Below are positions 10,091 to 20,799 of a stretch of 58,438 nt of DNA, piece after piece (position 1 is the first letter of the stretch; every line of letters begins with the position of its first letter). The stretch spans positions 256,751-315,188 of the forward strand of contig MNCI01002748.1 in NCBI GenBank assembly GCA_015680685.1, given 5' to 3'. Origin of the DNA: Gnetum montanum. Lineage: Eukaryota; Streptophyta; Gnetopsida; Gnetales; Gnetaceae. Below the pieces are notes generated by a model. It did no database searches and was not told the DNA's origin. It saw only the letters and a list, made by a program, of their open reading frames with translations. The translations under genes and the position numbers were made by a program.

Positions 10091-10627
10091 AAAAGAAGCG
10101 TGTTGTTGCCGATGTCAAAATTATGCACACCATTGTTCATCCATGGCCACATAATTAAGCGTGTTCCTTGTGTAAGTGTTTTTTGCTCCAGTCCATCTTG
10201 AGTGCTCCCTTCTATCCTAGTTCATTGTTCATGTGATCGCCATCTACACACATAACAAAGTCACCAATTAGTAAGGATAGATAAGTTATAATGTAATTGC
10301 TACCTTGCCTCGATATGAAGCTCATTGGCTAGGTTGTGCATATGGCAGATACTGGTTTAGAGATTTGTAACTGATAACTACCCAAGGTGTAGGGGTGAGA
10401 TAAGTAATGAAATGGAAAAATTTGTAGCAGGCCCCCATGACTAAGAGAGAACCTTCGGTAGCAATAGGGTGGAAAATGAAAGAATAAGAAAAATGAGAGA
10501 AATAACAATGGTGGAGCCAGTAAAACAAAAATAAAAATAGATGTCATAGATGGGGTGAAATGAGCAATAGCTGATTGCAATAAATGTTTAAGGAAAAATA
10601 ATTAATAATTTCACTAACTAGGAATGC

Positions 10628-10645
10628 CAGTGGGTCCTCCCAAAG
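10628..10645 (-). other. Conserved purine-rich motif, GC copy
   Basis: The minus strand reads CTTTGGGAGGACCCACTG preceded by GAGCCTA, matching GE at 35564 (one G fewer). See the GA copy at 181. Confidence 0.6.
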
Positions 10646-11748
10646 TAGGCTCATGCCCTTTATGCCCTAACAAACCACAAACCAAAGAGTTTGGAGGCTC
10701 TAGGAATGACATATGGAAACAATGGTTAAGAAAGAATTTACCAAAGTATAATAATGTGTCAACCAAGATATATACTAATCATAAAATTGACAATGAGATG
10801 GAATGTGGAAAGTAATATAGAAAGAGAGAATGGAATGGAATGGAATCTCAAAATCAAGGTTGTGTAAAGTCCCTTGTGTAGTATGTGATTAAGGTGACTT
10901 AATAAAAATTGGCCCAAATCTAGATTAAAACTAACCACATCCAATAACCTCGCATCAACACACTTGATCAACCCATCCTCCTAAAGCAATGAAATTCTTC
11001 CACAAAGCAATCACCATTCTAAAAGGAGAAGAATAGAGAAATAAGAAGTGAGGAAGGGCCATAGTTAGAGGGAACCTTCAGGCATGGTAACATGTCTTTC
11101 TAGTGCCATAACTAGTGTTGGTAGCCCATGTTTCTTTATTATGTCTAAGGGGTGTGCTTTGAATTCCCACCAATTTGTTTTTTAATTTTTTTGAGTGAGA
11201 ACCACACCATGCAAAGACTTATTTGATTTAGTCAACTTCCTGATATTGGTCAATAGCAAAATGACAGAAAACCTATGAAAAACATCCAAGTACCCAAGAG
11301 AATAGCCAGTACAAATGCGTCAAATCCCCTTGAAGTCACACCCTTTTCAATCCATTTGAATCTTTCCTTGGTTTGAAGAATACTAAGCCACAAATTCATT
11401 AAGGTGTTTTCTTAGAAAAAGGGATAGTACATTTCCAAAACAAAGGGAGACCATAAAGTTGTATGGATAAATGGATGATGTGGATTCATTGCCTATTTTA
11501 TGAAAATAAACCATATCTTAGCATCAACATTGAAAGTCAAAGGCAAAAGCCAAATATTAGCAATCGACATCATTATAGTCCAGTCCACCATCATGAGCAC
11601 TTATTATCCGATGAGTGAGAGTAATTCAAAGAAAATGTAATAGAGAAAGAAATAGTAAAAATGTTAATGATGGTGTAAAACAAAAAAAAAGTAAAGATGA
11701 AAAATATGTAAAACAAAAAAGACAAAGGAAACTGAGGCCTAAGAATGG

Positions 11749-12940
11749 TTAACATTGGTGGCCATCTCCTCCATGACTAAGTTGGAAGGAGGAGATCCAA
11801 AATAATGAGCAACATTGTCCATTAATAGAGGTAGTGTTAGTACTAGTCGTTTTAGACTCATGGAAAGGTTTGGATTGCTTGATGTTGACTAATAATTTTC
11901 TATCCGAGCTTTCAGGTTTAGAGATCATCATGGCCCTTAAAGGAAAAGTTTCATAAATGATATAAGGCCCTTCCCATAGCATTTGAAATTTAGTTCGTTG
12001 TGGAACATGTAAAGGATTCCAATAAAGAACCTTATCTCCTAGTTGGTATGTAACTTTTCTAATTCTTAAGTCATGACGTTGCTTGTTGAAGGCCTTGTGC
12101 AATTTGTTGGATGACAGGGTAGCTAATTAGTTTTCATCCAGTAAGTTAAGGTTCATCAACCATTCTTTCTAGGATAGATTGAGGTCAAGGTTAAGATCAC
12201 ATGCTGTAGATAGTGTACGGAACTCAGTTTGGATAGAAAGTGTTGGAAGTTTACCATACACCAACTCATAGGGAGAATAGCCTATAGGGAGTGTCCATGT
12301 GGAGCAGTATGCCCAAAGAGAAACATTCAGTTTGGTGCTCTAGTCTCACCTATATTTGCTAATGGTTCATGTTAATATTTTTGTGATCTCCCTATTGGTG
12401 GCCTCGACTTGACCATTCACTTGAGGATGATATGGTATAGTTAGCTTATGCTCAACTCCTAAGCGTTGCATTAATTTTCAAAAGGTAGCACCTGTAAAAT
12501 GGATGCCATTATTGAAAATAAGTGCATGAGGCATGCCAAACCTATTTATGATTTGTTGTTGAACAAATCGTATAGCAGTAGATGATGTACAGTCAATAAC
12601 AGCAGCTACTTCTACCCATTTTTTAAAATAGTCAACAGCAACAACAATGTAGGCTTTTCCATTGAACATTGGTGTGATAGGCCCCATAAAATCAATACCC
12701 TAGATGTTGAAGGGTTCTAAAGGTTGAATCCATTATTGTGGATCCTCCATTCTAGTAGTCATTCACCCATTGTGTTGGCAGTGCTCACAAGATTGGACGA
12801 AATGATGAGCATCCCAGAATAATGTAGGCCAATAATATCCTGCAAGCAAGATTTTAATGGTTGTTCATCTCCCAACGTAATGAACCCCACAAGGGCCCTT
12901 ATGAGCATCTTATAGAACTTGCAATTGATCTACATCAGGA
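11749..12940 (-). pseudogene. GC integrase, decayed
   Basis: Integrase inserts element DNA into the genome. Three parts are readable on the minus strand. A zinc-binding HHCC end lies at about 12930-12770 (DAHHFVQSCEHCQ). A catalytic core lies at about 12715-12478 (DFMGP, VAVDYFKKWVE, then FNNGIHFTG). A C-terminal part lies at 12102-11749 with GDKVLYWNP and WEGPYIIYE. In the core, the second acidic residue of the DDE set, normally the D of DNGxxF, is read as N. Frames are broken between the parts. No chromodomain was seen, as expected for Athila-like elements. The extreme C-terminal part (SLFWISSFQL) is also retained in GE, where it marks a deletion breakpoint. Confidence 0.78.
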
Positions 12941-13179
12941 ACATACCATCAGACCAAGCCATTGGAACATACCTTATAAAGGTATCCATTGATTTCCATG
13001 AAATATTTGGCTCGGTGAAGACACTATTGTTTCTTTTTAACATCTAGCCCTTGTGGTGTTTCTTGTGTGAGAAGATAGGTAAGAATGATACTATACCAAT
13101 TTGTATCTGTGGTTAATTGATTGTTTATTACACTTGAAAAGAGGAGTTCATTAGGAAAGCCGTTAGAAATTCGATATTC

Positions 13180-14412
13180 ATCCTCTTTGTTGTCCCATTG
13201 TAATCAAGATAAATGATTAGCAACAACACTCTCAGTGCCTTTACAATCGATCATCATAAGATCGAACTCTTGTAAGATCACGAGCCATCATATGATGCGA
13301 GGGCTCACCATTGGTTTATTCAGTAGAAACCATATTGCACTATGATTTGTGTGTACAAATATCTTATAGCCTAATACATAGTGCCTAAATTTTTCTAGTG
13401 CAAACACCACAACCATTAACTCTTTTTTTGTTGTTGTGTAGTTGAGCTATGCACTAGCAATACTTTGACTTGCATAGTGAATGTAATAGGGTCATTTTTG
13501 GTGATCTAACTATGTAAGTACAGCTCCTAAGGCAAAGTTGGATGCGTCAGTCATTATGTAGAATGGTCTGGACCAATCAGGAGCTTGTAGAATGGGTGTT
13601 TCTATGAGCTTCTACTTTAAGGTTTGGAAAGTTAGCTCACATTCCTTGCTCCATTCAAAGGGTACATCCTTCTTTGTTAATTCTACCAATGGTTTTGCAA
13701 CCTTCGAAAAGTTCTTGATGAAGTGTTTATAATAGCTAGTATGTCCAAGGAATGATCAGATATCTTTTATAGTTTCAAGTAAATGAGTGATTCCTTGGAT
13801 GACTTTAATCTTTTCAGGATCTACCTCTATCCCTGTTTGTGAAATATTATGCCCTAATACAATGCCTTCTTGGACCATTAAATGGCTCTTTTTCCAATTG
13901 AGCCTTAATTTGGTTTCTACACATTGTTTCAGTACTTTCTCTAATCAGTTTAATGGTTGTTCAAAGTCTACTCCGTAGGTGGAGAAATCATCCATAAAGA
14001 CCTCCACATCATTCCCTATTTGTTGTTGAAATATATTTAGAACTAGACATTGAAATGTTGCTGGGGCATTGCACAAGTCAAACGACATCTACCTATATGC
14101 AAATGTCCTCCAAGGACTTATGAATGTAGTCTTGTCTTGGTATTTTGGTGTTATTTGAATTTGATTGTATCCATTGTAACCATCCAAAAAACTATAGTAG
14201 TAATGCCTTGCAATGGTATCTAAGACTTGGTTAACAAATAGCAATGGGAAATGGTCTTTAAACGTTGCCATGTTTAACAACCTAAAGTCTATACACACCC
14301 TCCATTTACCTCCCTTTTTAGGTGCAATGATTAATGGACTAACCCATTCACTGTCAGCAATGGGGTAGATGAACCTGGGTATTATAAGTTGTTCAATTTC
14401 TTCTTTAACCAC
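13180..14412 (-). pseudogene. GC reverse transcriptase and RNase H, decayed
   Basis: Reverse transcriptase copies element RNA into DNA; RNase H removes the RNA strand. On the minus strand 14412-14089 is open and holds VSPLIIAPKKGGKWRVCIDFR, the usual RT start, and FLDGYNGYNQI. The polymerase box is VFMDDFS near 14003-13983, so both aspartates survive. RNase H follows: TDASNFALGAVL near 13535-13500 and a stretch near 13330-13390 matching the usual tethering region. Stops and frame changes separate the blocks, for example after the GAVLT motif. Between RT and protease (about 14950-14420) lies a weakly conserved linker with a clean frame at 14815-14573. Confidence 0.8.
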
Positions 14413-14956
14413 TTGCTTAAGCTTTGGGTTCAGTCACCTTTGCAGTTGTTGTTGAGGCTTCATGGAGGGGCAATGTAAATTCTATGTTGGCATATCCTAG
14501 GATCTATTCTGGTTAATTTAGGATATGACAAGCAAAGGATTTTGATCATTTTTTTACCATCTTCAATAGTCTTTATTTTTGTTGAGGAGTGAGCTTAGCG
14601 TTAATGATTACCAATTTTCCATTCTTGAGAAATGTGTACTCCATACTGGTGTGCAACAGTTTTAACTCAAGGGGTGCTTGCTTAAACTCGTTAGGGATTT
14701 CCAACTTCCCCCAGTTGGTATTTTCAGTATCAATACTTGAAAGTTGATGGTGGACTTGTTCTAATACATTTATGCTATTGATATAGGTGCAAGTCAAGCT
14801 CTTAGTTGGTTTCATGCATAAAGTTAAATTGCTTTCTTGGTCAACTATCAGCCACTAGGTGCCTTCCTATCTTGTGGCTATTGTATATAGGCATCTTTGT
14901 ATGTTAGTCACTTGTGCACACTAGTTGCATGCAGGAAATGTTAAGCATTCTACAAA

Positions 14957-15530
14957 CTAGGCCTTTTGTACATAGTTGCATCCTATGTCATTATATGCAA
15001 TGCATGGAACTTTCTTCTTCTTGATCTTTTTAAATGTATTTTCCTTTGATATTTCTAGGGAAAGATCACGTATGCCTAGGCATGTATCAATTTTACTTAG
15101 CCATGCTCTTCCCATTGTGATTGGGAAATCTTTCTTACAGTTGTTGACTTGAATCACTAGGAAATTAGCTAGATACAACCATCCAAAAATAGTGGTGAAC
15201 ATGTCCTCTACTAGTCCTAATGGGACAGTGATGGACTGGTCAGCCAACTCTAAATAAATGTTACTCTTTTTTAGTGGAGGTAGAACTTCCAAGTTTTGTA
15301 CATTTCTTGAGAGATTAAGTTAACACTAGATCTTGAATTTAAAAGAGCTTTGCAAGGATTATAACCAGTGATTTGCAAATATATAAGAGGACTAGGAAGA
15401 TGGCCATCTATAATCCAATCAGTAATGGCGTGAGTCAACATGACTGTGTGCATTGGGTGTGATTTTTGGTTTGAAGGAAGCTCCAAAGATTCAAACGATG
15501 GCAAGGAATTTGGACAATTAGCCACTTGTG
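14957..15530 (-). pseudogene. GC aspartic protease, decayed
   Basis: Retropepsin-like protease that would cut Gag-Pol. Two overlapping frames cover it: 15525-15271 with CKALLNSRSSVNLIS, and 15292-14957 with LELADQSITVPLGLVEDM and ITMGRAWLSKID. The active-site triplet, normally D-S/T-G, is read as N-S-R, so it would be inactive. The GE and GD copies keep the Asp (DLG and DFG). A frame change lies between the two parts. Confidence 0.75.
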
Positions 15531-15659
15531 GATATAAGGACTTGGTTGGACTATTGGTTCTAAAGAAAGATCTCTTCTTTGTGTGGTTGTCTGAACCAAT
15601 AGTAGGTTGAGGATTGATAGCCCTTGTAGCGTTATGTTGCTACGACTGGGCAGGAAGCT

Positions 15660-17977
15660 CACCCTGCATAGTTGGAGCAGGTGGTAATGGAGCTAAGGGT
15701 GGAAGAGGTGTACTTGAATGAGAAGGATAGTACTTTTGTGGACCATCACTCCTAGGAGAAGGAGTTCTATAGTACTTGTGGGTCTAGTAGTGAGGTTGAG
15801 GAGCAATGTGACTAATGGAGTTACATGGAGAGATCGGCTGTTGAACGTAGTACCTGTAGGGATCAGGTTGATGGTAAGGGTATTGTTGATGTGGTAATGG
15901 CATTCCCCATGATTGTGGGTGTTTCCATTGTTGATACTATTCATTTGGTTGTGGTGGAGCTCCACTTGAATAATATGTTAAGGGTTGGTGGAACTACCTT
16001 CGGTTACCTTGAGGATAAGATAACCTTCTGGATGCTTGCCATATGTTTAATTGTGGGTTTAGTGCATACACCCTAGACTCTTACAGATGTGAGACTACTA
16101 GGAAACATCTTTTAGGATGGCCATATTGGCATATCTCACATCTGCCATCATTGTCTGTGTCCAAATCCACAACCTCTTCGATGATGGCAACTTTGCCCTT
16201 ACCTTTGTTACGTGTAGACTCAGATTCAGTTTTTTTTCCTTCTCTCTTGGTTACTACTTTGCTCTCTAGAATCCTCGACTATTTTTAGAATGGTTTGAAA
16301 TTTATCATCTAGGGAGTTCCACATTTAATCTACCTTTGTAGATACATCTAATGCAAATTTTTGAATGGGCAAAGTCTTCCTATTCATCATCTCTTTGAGT
16401 GGTGACTCTTCTTCATCTTCACAAAATCTACCTTCCTTCTTTCAGAGGGAAGGATCTCTATTGTATTGCTCTGTATTTTCTCTTTTCCTTAACTCACCTT
16501 CCTCCTTGGAAACTTGCTCCAACAATCTTTGTATTTGATGGGCTCTGAGCTTAGATAGCCTTCCTTAGGCATAAGTCCTAAGGGTTCTTCACGTTTCATA
16601 CCTAAGCTCATCCACAAGATGGTGTAGTTGTTCTTTTTGTGAGTAACCATGGCCAAGGAAATGATGTAATAATGCATAATATCGGCCCATGACAACATCC
16701 AAGGGTTCATGTCCTCCTTGTTTCCATCCTTGGATTTGCCTACGCAGGTTAGACACCTGGGAGTACGTTTGATACTTATCATTAAATAGATCTAACATGG
16801 TACTCCATTGACAAATGGATTCCAATTCCAAGGACTGGTACCAACTTTCCACTTCCTTAATCAGTGTTCATGGAAACAACTTTAGTTTTTGCCACTTGTT
16901 TTCTATATTTTGCAAGGCACATGCATTATGAAATCCTTGTAGATGGTTTTGAGGATCAACATTGCATCACCCTTCAAATCATAAGATGTTTTTCATGTCT
17001 AGTCTTTTGATCCTATAGTCTTTTTGGTGCCTTGTTATAATCTTAATGGCCTTTGTTATATCTAACATACTTTGGATGTCGAGTAGGGGTTCATTGTAAT
17101 CGTATTGTCTATGGCATCTATGATGCCTATGCTGTTCCCTACTCTCTCTCCTTTCATGATGTGTTTCTCTAGAATTCCCTTGTCCCCTTTCTTGATTATT
17201 TTGTCTATGATCTCTATTTTTGTTACCATTGTCCTCATGGTCTTTCCCTTTATGAATTTGTTCAGATCTCGAAGGAGAGGGGGAAGGAGATGATGAAGGT
17301 GAAGAGGAAGGAGGACTAGCACCATGAAGGCGCCTGTTACTTTCTCTTTGGTGGTCTCTGTCTCAGTTGCAATTACAATAGGAATGTCCATCAATTTCAT
17401 GTGTTTGTGTTCCTTTTTCAGATCCTTTGTGTCCATTGGTACTAGAACTTGGGTTATGAATAGTTGAGTGAAGATTCTGATACACAACTTCTTGACCGAA
17501 GTCAACAAGAGGAACATCATTTTGTGGAAATCCTCCTGAGGCAAGTTCACCACCCTCATTTTCACTTAGGATATATGGGACATCCTAAGACCATTTTCCC
17601 TTCATAGATTTGTAATGTCTCTCCTATTGTAAGTCCCTTTAACGTTGTGCCTCCATAAGTCAATACTCTCTCAAGTCGTGTTCATGCATAACGTACTTTG
17701 CCTATAAGTGCTACATACCAATTCGTGTGAGAGCATGGAGAAGCATGCTTGGAACCGAGCAATCAGAAGGTAACACTATGTTACATTCTAAATCATGCCA
17801 TGGCAACTGTTCATCCTGGTGGAGGATAAAGATAAAGTTTGGTACATACTCATCAAGATGAGCATATACCATGTGAAACTATTGGGGCACTAGTGGATCA
17901 TCATGTGTACTACACCTCAATTTATTCATTATGTTGGACCTAGTCAGTGAAGCACTCTCATAAGAAGAAGAAGACAT
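15660..17977 (-). pseudogene. GC gag polyprotein, decayed
   Basis: The start is the ATG at 17977 (MSSSSYES), about 140 bp after the PBS, as in GE and GH. The N-terminal domain near 17880-17800 matches the YxHPDEYxPxFTF block of GE and GH in broken form. A Ser/His/Arg-rich stretch follows (about 17360-17100), then the Retrotrans_gag core at 16860-16490 (ESWYQSLELESICQWSTMLDLF, WKQGGHEPLD). A CX2CX3H knuckle, CEICQYGHPKRC, is at about 16145-16103. A Gln/Pro/Tyr-rich tail ends near 15660. Multiple stops and frame changes. A 167-codon frame at 17565-17062 is mostly out of frame with gag and is probably fortuitous. Confidence 0.72.
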
Positions 17978-18095
17978 GATTGATTATTCAGTGTGTAATA
18001 CTCTCTTTTCAATAATTGTAGGATAACTAACCCTAAAGGTTTGTTCCAATGATGGAAAAATTTCCTAAGTTCTAATCAGTGCACAAACAACAAAA

Positions 18096-18114
18096 TCCCT
18101 AGCAACGGTGCCAA
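18096..18114 (-). other. GC primer binding site (tRNA-Asp type)
   Basis: The minus strand reads TTGGCACCGTTGCTAGGG right after the LTR; two mismatches to the tRNA-Asp complement. Confidence 0.8.
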
Positions 18115-18926
18115 TGATGAGTGGCTAGGTACCCCTATGCCCAACCATACGAATACGAGTGTTTACACATGGTCCAATCGAACTCCAAGGATTAAGTGCT
18201 TATGCTCTTACACATATCGTTGTCTTCCTAAGCTTACTTGTAAGGCACAACTGTATGATTAAGTAATCTTGAGGTATATGATTTTTATGCTTTTTATGTT
18301 TTATGTTCCTAGTGCTTAAACTGGAGAAATGAAATAATTTAATAACTAATTTGATTTAACTAGTCCTAACACTAGCATCCATTCCCACTTGTTGAACACA
18401 TCCTGAACCAGTGTAACACTACTAGGATTACCGAATGCTAGTCGTTACTGGGTTACCAAGTGTTCCACGTATGCTCAAAGTGGTTGTACTGAGTATGCTA
18501 ATTCATTGATAATTATCAATTCAATAGAAATAACATTAATTAACTCATAAGAGTATAAAATAATAGTAAATAACATTTAAATGAAATAAATAAGCTATTT
18601 CGAATGTTGCAAGGTTTATCACAAAGTTTGTCTTTATTTCTAGACACAAGGTGTGCTCAAGTACAAAATGCTCGAATAAAGATCCATTCACTTTATGACT
18701 CCTACTACAGACACTCAGAAATAATTCTAACTCTGGAAAGGAAAAACTACAAGAGTTTGGCTAAGGGACTAAGAAAACTAATTGTGAAACCAAGTGCCCA
18801 TATCTCTTATTTATAGGCGATGAGACAAGTTTTGATATCTCTTTGGCATCTTTGATATCGCGTATCCAATATCGAGGGTCCAATATCAAGGATCCGATAT
18901 CAGGGGTCTAATATGTTGACTCATCA
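18115..18926 (-). repeat. GC 5' LTR (812 bp)
   Basis: Bounded by TGATGAG (18115) and CTCATCA-like TCATCA (18926), followed by AGTAT. Half-sites on the minus strand at 18901, 18887, 18873, 18859 and 18839 give steps of 14, 14, 14 and 20. TATAAATA starts at 18815, 24 bp on. Confidence 0.9.
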
Positions 18927-19377
18927 AGTATAAATAAGAATTCGTTATTAAAAGAACTGAATTATCAACCAAGCTTTATAATATTAATATATAATTAACT
19001 AGAGAATGAAAAAAAAGAATTTCAAACATTTCAAAATTAATAATACATTCTACAATAACAAAAACCTCTATTAATCGATTCTATTAATAGGAATAATGAG
19101 TGGACATCAAGGAGACAAGAGTATATCACTACAATATAGGATTCATTTTCTTAAAGAAAAAGAGAAGATTTAAGTTATATCATATGTAGCGTATTCTAGT
19201 TTCTTAAATAAGAAGAGAAGGCCACCAGAATGATTATCCATAAGCAAAGTGAAGTTAAGTTAGAAATGAATTAATGAAGTATGAATGCCAACATGAAGCT
19301 AAGTTCACTAACAACCTAGTAAAGTATAAAAGTTTAGAGGTAATAAGCCAAAACATAGGTGTTTGTAACATAACATA
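18927..19377. other. AT-rich DNA, nothing recognised
   Basis: Starts with the AGTAT target copy of GC. No coding or repeat signal recognised. Confidence 0.5.
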
Positions 19378-19932
19378 TGTAATGTCCCCATTCCCAAATG
19401 GTGTTGTTGCATAACAAAGATGGTGGCTCTTCATAACAAGTATTATCATTATTGTAAAAAGACCGGAAAGGGCATGTTGTAATTGAGATCCAAAAGGATG
19501 CATTATACTAATGGACATGTCTCTCAAGCTAATCTTTGAGGGTTTGACCTAAGGCATTTATATCTGGGCTTACATGTTGTGCTAGCTTGGAGTGGCTAAG
19601 CTAGTAAAGGTGAGTCATGACTGCTGAGTGAAGTAGGATAGGAAGTGGACTAGCCATCCCTTCTAGCTAGTGATAGGCCTAATTGTGGTGGTAGTGCTAG
19701 ATTTCCTCTAAAGGGATAGATGTGAAAGAATAAAACCCCAAGGAACATTCTTAGAGCATGATCCAAATACTCTATTTTGCATCAATAAAGCATTCTTTGC
19801 CCTCTTATTTTCATTACACATAATGTTAAATGTTATATATATTTGACGTTTGGTATATTATCTTCTTATGCATAATGTCTAATATAACATATATTTGACA
19901 TTTTCTATGACATTCAGTGATGGGATGTCACA
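19378..19932 (+). repeat. LTR of a second retrotransposon family (LTR-B), with following tRNA-Met PBS
   Basis: The right end GGGATGTCACA is followed by TTAGTATCAGAGTAACC at 19934-19950, a diverged form of TGGTATCAGAGC, the usual initiator tRNA-Met primer site. The left end TGTAATGTCCCC at 19378 is inferred from rough symmetry with the right end. About 400 bp at the right match 37326-37726, including GGTTTGACCTAAGG and GATAGATxxxAAAGGAA. Chromovirus-type gypsy elements often have such TGTxACxTCCC ends. Confidence 0.6.
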
Positions 19933-19950
19933 ATTAGTATCAGAGTAACC

Positions 19951-20530
19951 ATGACCCAAGGGCCATTCAAGACCATGGGCTGACTACAACTTGATGATGA
20001 ACCATAGAGCCATGAAATAGGAAGAATCATGGACTACCACCATTTGCACCACATATTTGAGATTATCTATGTAAGCTAGAAGATACTATTCCATTGATTT
20101 CAAAAACAATGGAAGACATAGATTCCACCAACCAGAAAAATTATTTCATGCATATCATTGATTGATGAAGACCTGATTACACCTCATAAAAGTTCATCAC
20201 TTGCAAGAGATGTTGGTAAGACAAGAATACACTAGACCAAGTAACTCTTATCCATCTTAATACTATTAATATTACTTAATTAATATTTTTTTTATGTTTC
20301 TTCCAAAAATTTAGTAACCATGACTTGAATTGTTCTTGTTTTGTTGAAAGCGCATAACCCTTGTAACTTGGCATTATTCACCATACCAAGACCTAGGTAT
20401 TGATAAGATAAGGGAGTTAACCCATTAATAAGTTTTTTAACCCACATAGAAAAATCAATATTTAGTAAATGATGTTGTCAAAATCTTCTCCTTAGAACCT
20501 CATTAGGGTTTTTTACCTTGATCACTAAAA
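19951..20530 (+). other. Possible 5' internal remnant of the LTR-B element; otherwise unassigned
   Basis: Follows the tRNA-Met PBS, so its left part may be that element's leader. No gag motif seen. It ends where the protease region of GD begins. Confidence 0.35.
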
Positions 20531-20539
20531 ATTGGTAGG

Positions 20540-20780
20540 ATAGGACCACCCACAAACTATGGTCACAATGTCCTTCACTAACCCCAAAGGGATAGTGATT
20601 GACTAGTCTACCAATTCCAAATAGATGTTGCTCTTTTTGAGAGGTGGTAGGTTTCAAACCTTGTACATATCATAGGAGATGAGATTTACACTGGAACCAA
20701 AATCAAGAAGAGCCTTGCATGGCTCATGTCTAATGAATTATAAGTAAATAAGAGGGCTTCCCAAGTCAAATCTCTTCGTG
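20540..20780 (-). pseudogene. GD aspartic protease fragment
   Basis: The minus strand near 20730-20680 reads CKALLDFGSSVNLIS, the retropepsin active site with Asp kept (DFG). Near 20640-20570 it matches the ELxDQSITIPLGLV and GWSYP blocks of the GE protease. Truncated at about 20531 and interrupted by stops. The gag tail lies upstream. Confidence 0.65.
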
Positions 20781-20799
20781 GGAAGGTTTCCAGCCTTAA

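Larger units (their letters stand above)
9841..11748 (-). other. GC 3' internal non-coding region
   Basis: About 1.9 kb between the integrase end and the PPT with only short shadow frames. It is collinear with GE 34400-36329; for example, the reverse complement of about 11300-11370 matches GE near 34850-34930. It carries the conserved purine-rich motif at about 10628-10645 and a GA microsatellite. GA and GF carry a coding 3' ORF in this position, so the two types differ here. Confidence 0.6.
8996..18926 (-). mobile_element. GC: complete Athila-like Ty3/gypsy retrotransposon with AGTAT target duplication
   Basis: Minus-strand order: 5' LTR 18926-18115, tRNA-Asp PBS, gag, protease, RT, RNase H, integrase, a ~1.9 kb non-coding region, PPT, 3' LTR 9831-8996. 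The 5-bp target duplication AGTAT is perfect (8991-8995 and 18927-18931), so both ends belong to one insertion. The LTRs (836 and 812 bp) differ visibly by substitutions and small indels, pointing to an old insertion. All genes carry stops and frameshifts, and several catalytic residues are lost, so it cannot move by itself. Confidence 0.93.

Noticed and set aside
17062-17565. A 167-codon minus-strand frame with many Met, Ile and Lys residues
   Set aside because: It lies inside GC gag in a different phase; the true gag phase gives the Ser/His/Arg-rich stretch seen in GE. Equivalent false frames occur at 31528-31971 and 58120-58317.
19255-19527. A minus-strand frame (90 codons) as a gene
   Set aside because: It overlaps LTR-B and has no motif; it is a chance frame.
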